Shown here: piece after piece, positions 34,286-37,704 of the stretch
Layout: each line of letters opens with the position of its first letter
Numbering within the stretch: position 1 is the stretch's first letter
Source of the DNA: JAGXTF01 sp040376005
GTDB taxonomy: Bacteria; Bacteroidota; Bacteroidia; NS11-12g; UBA955
Reading direction: 5' to 3'
DNA: 37,704 nt
NCBI GenBank assembly: GCA_040376005.1
Contig: JBEIRK010000008.1
Coordinates: 1 to 37,704 of the forward strand
Position numbers and translations under genes: made by a program
Notes under the pieces: model-generated
What the model was told of the DNA's origin: nothing
Databases searched by the model: none
Seen by the model: only the letters and a program-made list of their open reading frames with translations

Positions 34286-34968
34286 AGTGTGTATTCTAAT
34301 CCAAATATAATCGCAAATTGCTTGCCCAGAATATTTTTGACGGTATTTATGTCAATTTGGCTGTTTTTTTCGTGTTGCATACTGGTTACTGCCTTGTCGG
34401 GTATGCCGCATGGGACAATATGTCCAAACATGCGCAAATCCGTATTGACGTTTAATGCCAAACCATGCATCGTGATATAGCGACTGCATTTAATACCAAT
34501 AGCTGCAATTTTGCGTTCATTTGTGCTTCCTTTGCCCAGCCAAACTCCAATCTGCTCTGGAATAATGTCGCTTTCAATGTCAAAATGTTTCAAGGTCTCA
34601 ATGATGGCCTTCTCTACACCTTCCACATAGGCCTTTACCCCAATACCCATTTGTTGTAAGTCAAAAATGGGATATACAACCAGCTGCCCAGGACCATGAT
34701 AGGTAATATCTCCGCCGCGTTCAATATGATGCACATCAGCGCCCATGGATTGCAACATGGCGGGTGTAGCCAGCATGTGATTTTCTTCCGCACTTTTGCC
34801 AAAAGTGTACACGTGCGGATGCTCCACAAATAACAAACAATGGGGGAGAGATTTGCCTTGCAAACGGCCTTCTGTGCGTTCGTTGAATAACTGCAATTGC
34901 AGATCCCAAGCTTCTTTGTAGCGCATATTGCCCAATTCTTTAATCTCACAGGCTTGTGCTGCATTCAT
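34282..34968 (-). CDS. lipB: Lipoyl(octanoyl) transferase
   Basis: LipB moves octanoyl groups from ACP to lipoyl domains of 2-oxoacid dehydrogenases and the glycine cleavage system. The 228-residue enzyme contains RGGDITYHGPGQLVVYP at about 84-100, the catalytic lysine K160 in AAIGIK, and the thiol C187 in VPCGIPDKAV, all in the expected order. The ATG at 34968 is ten residues before the first conserved helix. It is the first gene of a four-gene minus-strand cluster with lemA and the two TPM genes, with a 4-base overlap to lemA. The functional link between lipoylation and LemA is not obvious. Confidence 0.96.
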   Translation of the reverse strand: MNAAQACEIKELGNMRYKEAWDLQLQLFNERTEGRLQGKSLPHCLLFVEHPHVYTFGKSAEENHMLATPAMLQSMGADVHHIERGGDITYHGPGQLVVYPIFDLQQMGIGVKAYVEGVEKAIIETLKHFDIESDIIPEQIGVWLGKGSTNERKIAAIGIKCSRYITMHGLALNVNTDLRMFGHIVPCGIPDKAVTSMQHEKNSQIDINTVKNILGKQFAIIFGLEYTL

Positions 34969-35018
34969 GCCCGCAAAGGTAGGGGCAGTTTGCTCAGAAT
35001 GTTGCCCACAAATGGATT

Positions 35019-35045
35019 AAATCACCGTGGTAAACGGCGTGATTT
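35019..35045. promoter_or_regulatory. Dyad between lipB and yraN
   Basis: AAATCAC (35019-35025) and GTGATTT (35039-35045) are perfect 7-base inverted repeats; inside them CCGT (35025-35028) and ACGG (35034-35037) also pair. The centre is in the 140-base divergent region, 27 bases before the yraN -33 element. A regulator site for either gene is possible. Confidence 0.35.
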
Positions 35046-35071
35046 TCACCCACAGGAATGAAGTAGTTGGC

Positions 35072-35101
35072 GTTGAAATTTGAATTCCCTGTGTAGATTT
35101 G
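35072..35101 (+). promoter_or_regulatory. Bacteroidota-type promoter of yraN
   Basis: GTTG at 35072-35075 and TAGATTTG at 35094-35101 are 18 bases apart; the -7 box is a perfect TAnnTTTG. The ATG begins only 7 bases after the box, so the message should have almost no leader. Confidence 0.5.
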
Positions 35102-35108
35102 TGTTCTT

Positions 35109-35471
35109 ATGACGCTTGAACTCGGGAATTGGGGAGAACGACAGGCCTTGTCGTGGCTGGAATATCACGGGTATCAAATATTAGCTACAAATTTCAGATC
35201 GGGTAAGGCAGAAGTAGATGTCATCGCGATGGATAATAAGGTACTTGTGGTCATTGAAGTAAAAACCAGATCGGGTACATACTATGATTATCCAGAAAAC
35301 GCAGTAGGTGCGGCAAAGCAAAAATTACTGGCACGCGCAGCGTCGGATTTTATGCAGATGCATAGCCTAAAATGTGCCCTTCGATTCGACATTATTGCAA
35401 TAGAGAAAAACACGTATTCAACCAGACTATTGCATTTTAAAGATGCCTTTTTCACTCAAACTGAGGGCTGA
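35109..35471 (+). CDS. UPF0102 (YraN) endonuclease-fold protein
   Basis: A 120-residue protein of the YraN family, which has a PD-(D/E)XK nuclease-like fold resembling Holliday junction resolvases. Seen here: GNWGERQALSWLEYHGYQILATNFR at the N-terminus, AEVDVIAMDNKVLVVIEVKTRSG with D37, E50 and K52 as the putative metal site, and the helix KQKLLARAASDFM. The exact cellular role is unsettled. It has its own promoter and is followed after 75 bases by the M43 protease gene on the same strand. Confidence 0.92.
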   Translation: MTLELGNWGERQALSWLEYHGYQILATNFRSGKAEVDVIAMDNKVLVVIEVKTRSGTYYDYPENAVGAAKQKLLARAASDFMQMHSLKCALRFDIIAIEKNTYSTRLLHFKDAFFTQTEG

Positions 35472-35546
35472 AATATCAGTAAAATGTCATCAATAGAAAA
35501 TTGATTGAGGGTCACTGCCCCGAAACTGCGTTATTTGCAATTAGAA

Positions 35547-37640
35547 ATGATATTGAGAGGAATAATGGCCGTACTGTTTCTCAGTACTTTATTAGGCCTG
35601 AAAGGACAGCACAGTTGCGGAACGGACGAATATTATGCGCAAGCAGTAGCTGCAAACCCAGCGATTAAGCTGCTAGAAAAGCAGTTTAATGATGAAGCCA
35701 AAAGGGTGGCTTCTGCGCCGTCTAACAGAGCTACGGTTTTCACCATACCTGTGGTGTTTCATGTAATTCATACCAATGGTATTGATAACATTAGCAAGGA
35801 GCAAATTTTAGATCAATTGCGCATTTTAAATGCGGATTTTAGCTATACCAATGCGAATAAATCCAAAATCAGAAGCGCCTTTACCGCCGTAGCTGCAGAT
35901 TGCCAAATTAAGTTTGTGCTTGCCTCCATAGACCCGAATGGCAATTGCACAGATGGCATAAACAGGGTGTATTCTACCCTTGGCACTGAAGTGAGCCAAA
36001 CCACAGAAGAGGTAAAACAACTGGTGCAGTGGAATTACCAAAAGTACTTGAATATTTGGGTGGTGAATTCTATTAAAACTTCAGGAGCAGGCACTATTTT
36101 AGGGTATGCACAGTTCCCCTGGATGCCCTCAAAGTCTAGAGATGGTATTGTCATCAGACATGATAGAGTAGGTTCAATTGGTACCGCTGCTCAATCGGAT
36201 AGCGGAAGAACGCTAACGCATGAATTAGGTCATTGGTTGGGTTTGTATCACACCTTCCAAGATGGGTGCAACGGTGGTGATGAAATTTCGGATACCCCTC
36301 CAGTAGCGGAAACCTTTACCAATGCCAATTGCCCTGTTAATGGTAATTCTTGCTCTAATGACAAGCCAGATCTTCCAGACATGTGGGAGAATTACATGGA
36401 TTATTCCGATGGAAAATGTATGGCGATGTTCACCTTGGGGCAGAAGTCTCGCATGCATGCATATCTATCTAGCAGTCCGAGAAATGCCAACGTATCTGCT
36501 TCCAATTTGATTGCGACGGGAATTACCCTGTCCTCAGGAGTTCCGATTGCCAATTTTACAGCGAGCAAGAGAATTGTGTGCGCAGGCGCGCCTGTCACCT
36601 TTTACGACATTAGCTGTAAATCAGCTGTAACCGCACGCAGTTGGACACTTCCTGGCTCATCCATACCCTCAAGCACAGATAAACAACCCGTGGTCGTATA
36701 TCAGACTCCCGGCACTTACAAGGTTACCTTGGTAGTTCAAAATGGCTCTGGGAGCAATACCAAAGCGGTTGACTCTTATATCCAAGTAGTATCTCCCAAT
36801 AACGGCATTAATCCAAATTTTGAAGAAGGTTTTGAAACCAATGATCTCGAAGCCCGCGGGTTCGTGTCTGTTTCACAAAGCAAATGGACCGTAGTTTCGA
36901 ATGCCTCATTTACAGGTAGTCGCAGTTTGAAAGCACCAATTACAACAACAACTCCGCTGGGTGAGAATTTCTCATTTGTTCTTCCTCCAGTGAATGTTTC
37001 CATTTTACGCAATGCGGTACCCGGTCCTAAATTTACGTTTAGGGTTGCTTATGCACCCGCTACAGACCCTGCTACCAATGAGACAGAAGTTCTCCGTGTG
37101 TATGCTTCCACAGATTGCGGAAACAGCTTTGTACAAATTCTGGAAAGAACAGGCACGGGCTTGGCATATTCAGGTGCACCAATTACAAATAATTTTACGC
37201 CTACAGGTACTTCACAATGGAAGCTTATTGGTGTTACCTCTCTTGCGCAACTGAATTTGGATACCAGCAAAAATGTCATTTTTAGAATAGACGTGATCAG
37301 CGCCAAAGGCAATCCTGTGTATATCGACAATATCAATATCTCCTCCTTTAATTCGGGAATATTAGCACCAGAAGAAAGTTTTGCATCTGTGGATTTATAC
37401 CCCAATCCGGCATCAACGGTCGCACATTTAAATCTGATAACCACGGAAGTAAATAGAACCCAAATTAGCCTGATTGACCAAACAGGACGGGTGGTTTCGA
37501 ATATTTATACGGGCAATTTACCCGTGGGTGAAAATAGCTTTGAAATTCCAGCACCGCTTGCAAACACAGGGGCCTTATATTTTGTTAAAATAACTTCTGA
37601 TAAGGGGCAAATCACCAAACCTATTACATTTGCACCCTAG
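35547..37640 (+). CDS. Secreted M43 (pappalysin-type) metalloprotease with PKD and T9SS domains
   Basis: A 697-residue secreted protease. ATG 35547 gives a signal peptide (MILRGIMAVLFLSTLLGLKG, cut before QHS); the frame opens further upstream at a TTG (35505) with no signal-like benefit. After a propeptide-like region (TIPVVFHVIHTNG, QILDQLRILNADFSYTN) comes the zinc site H225ELGH229WLGLYH235 and a Met-turn NYMDYSDGKCMAMFTLGQ, which define family M43. A PKD-like domain follows at about 330-415 (VPIANFTASKRIVCAGAPVTF to YKVTLVVQNGSGS), then a beta-sandwich region to about 610 (NPNFEEGFETNDLEARGF, probably carbohydrate- or surface-binding). A T9SS type A sorting domain closes the chain (DLYPNPASTVAHLNL, SLIDQTGRVVS). 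topA starts 11 bases later. Confidence 0.94.
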   Translation: MILRGIMAVLFLSTLLGLKGQHSCGTDEYYAQAVAANPAIKLLEKQFNDEAKRVASAPSNRATVFTIPVVFHVIHTNGIDNISKEQILDQLRILNADFSYTNANKSKIRSAFTAVAADCQIKFVLASIDPNGNCTDGINRVYSTLGTEVSQTTEEVKQLVQWNYQKYLNIWVVNSIKTSGAGTILGYAQFPWMPSKSRDGIVIRHDRVGSIGTAAQSDSGRTLTHELGHWLGLYHTFQDGCNGGDEISDTPPVAETFTNANCPVNGNSCSNDKPDLPDMWENYMDYSDGKCMAMFTLGQKSRMHAYLSSSPRNANVSASNLIATGITLSSGVPIANFTASKRIVCAGAPVTFYDISCKSAVTARSWTLPGSSIPSSTDKQPVVVYQTPGTYKVTLVVQNGSGSNTKAVDSYIQVVSPNNGINPNFEEGFETNDLEARGFVSVSQSKWTVVSNASFTGSRSLKAPITTTTPLGENFSFVLPPVNVSILRNAVPGPKFTFRVAYAPATDPATNETEVLRVYASTDCGNSFVQILERTGTGLAYSGAPITNNFTPTGTSQWKLIGVTSLAQLNLDTSKNVIFRIDVISAKGNPVYIDNINISSFNSGILAPEESFASVDLYPNPASTVAHLNLITTEVNRTQISLIDQTGRVVSNIYTGNLPVGENSFEIPAPLANTGALYFVKITSDKGQITKPITFAP

Positions 37641-37651
37641 AAATTTTCTGA

Positions 37652-37704
37652 ATGATTAAAAATCTTGTCATTGTCGAGTCGCCTGCAAAGGCCAAAACTA
37701 TTGA
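37652..37704 (+). CDS. topA: DNA topoisomerase I, first 17 codons (cut by window edge)
   Basis: ATG at 37652 opens MIKNLVIVESPAKAKTI, the near-invariant start of the toprim domain of bacterial type IA topoisomerase I, including the catalytic-metal glutamate in VESPAKA. The rest lies beyond the window. It begins 11 bases after the M43 protease stop, so it may be partly read from that gene's transcript. Confidence 0.9.
   Translation, partial: MIKNLVIVESPAKAKTI

Overview
This window looks like a chromosomal, mostly housekeeping stretch from a member of the Bacteroidota. The evidence is a fused lpxC-fabZ gene, two secreted proteins ending in type IX secretion (T9SS) type A sorting domains, repeated TAnnTTTG promoter -7 boxes, near absence of strong Shine-Dalgarno sites, and several families largely confined to that phylum (DUF4836-like, DUF6728-like, LpxC-FabZ). 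I cannot name the genus. No tRNA, rRNA, CRISPR array, insertion sequence, integrase or phage gene was recognised.

Layout. 1-962 (-) is the 5' part of a secreted, propeller-like protein cut by the window edge. 1210-3486 (-) is a large FG-GAP/VCBS repeat T9SS protein, divergent from murF (3549-4862, +). 4866-8486 (-) holds two tandem paralogous membrane-anchored proteins (DUF4836-like) downstream of the lipid A genes lpxD and lpxC-fabZ (8614-11111, -). cinA (11248-12480, -) follows, then a decayed outer-membrane beta-barrel gene with an in-frame amber codon (12580-13014). rnhA (+) converges on the pfkA-recN pair (-), and a lipoprotein gene of unknown role lies behind pfkA.

17347-21994 (+) is a run of lon, a 50-residue membrane protein, a HECGH zinc peptidase and a secreted thioredoxin-fold protein without a CxxC motif, so it has an envelope/protein quality-control flavour. 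A coiled-coil membrane protein (22074-23048) converges on uvrA (-, UUG start). After a possible 61-residue ORF comes the classic translation cluster thrS-infC-rpmI-rplT (26585-29836, +); infC starts with UUG, and a hairpin-bearing 84-base gap precedes rplT.

The last third holds a HipA_2-like kinase/DUF3037 pair (-), a PhoD-like phosphatase (+), a translationally coupled lipB-lemA-TPM-TPM cluster (-), yraN (+), a secreted M43 metalloprotease with PKD and T9SS domains (+), and the first 17 codons of topA at the edge. Four strong intrinsic terminators separate units at about 12.5, 16.2, 23.1 and 29.9 kb.

I saw no clear new defence or mobile system. The best leads are the paired DUF4836-like anchors beside lipid A genes, the HipA_2/DUF3037 pair, the small genes at 19860 and 26183, the leader structure before rplT, and the recurrent placement of TAnnTTTG boxes only about 3-9 bases before start codons, which suggests leaderless or nearly leaderless transcripts.
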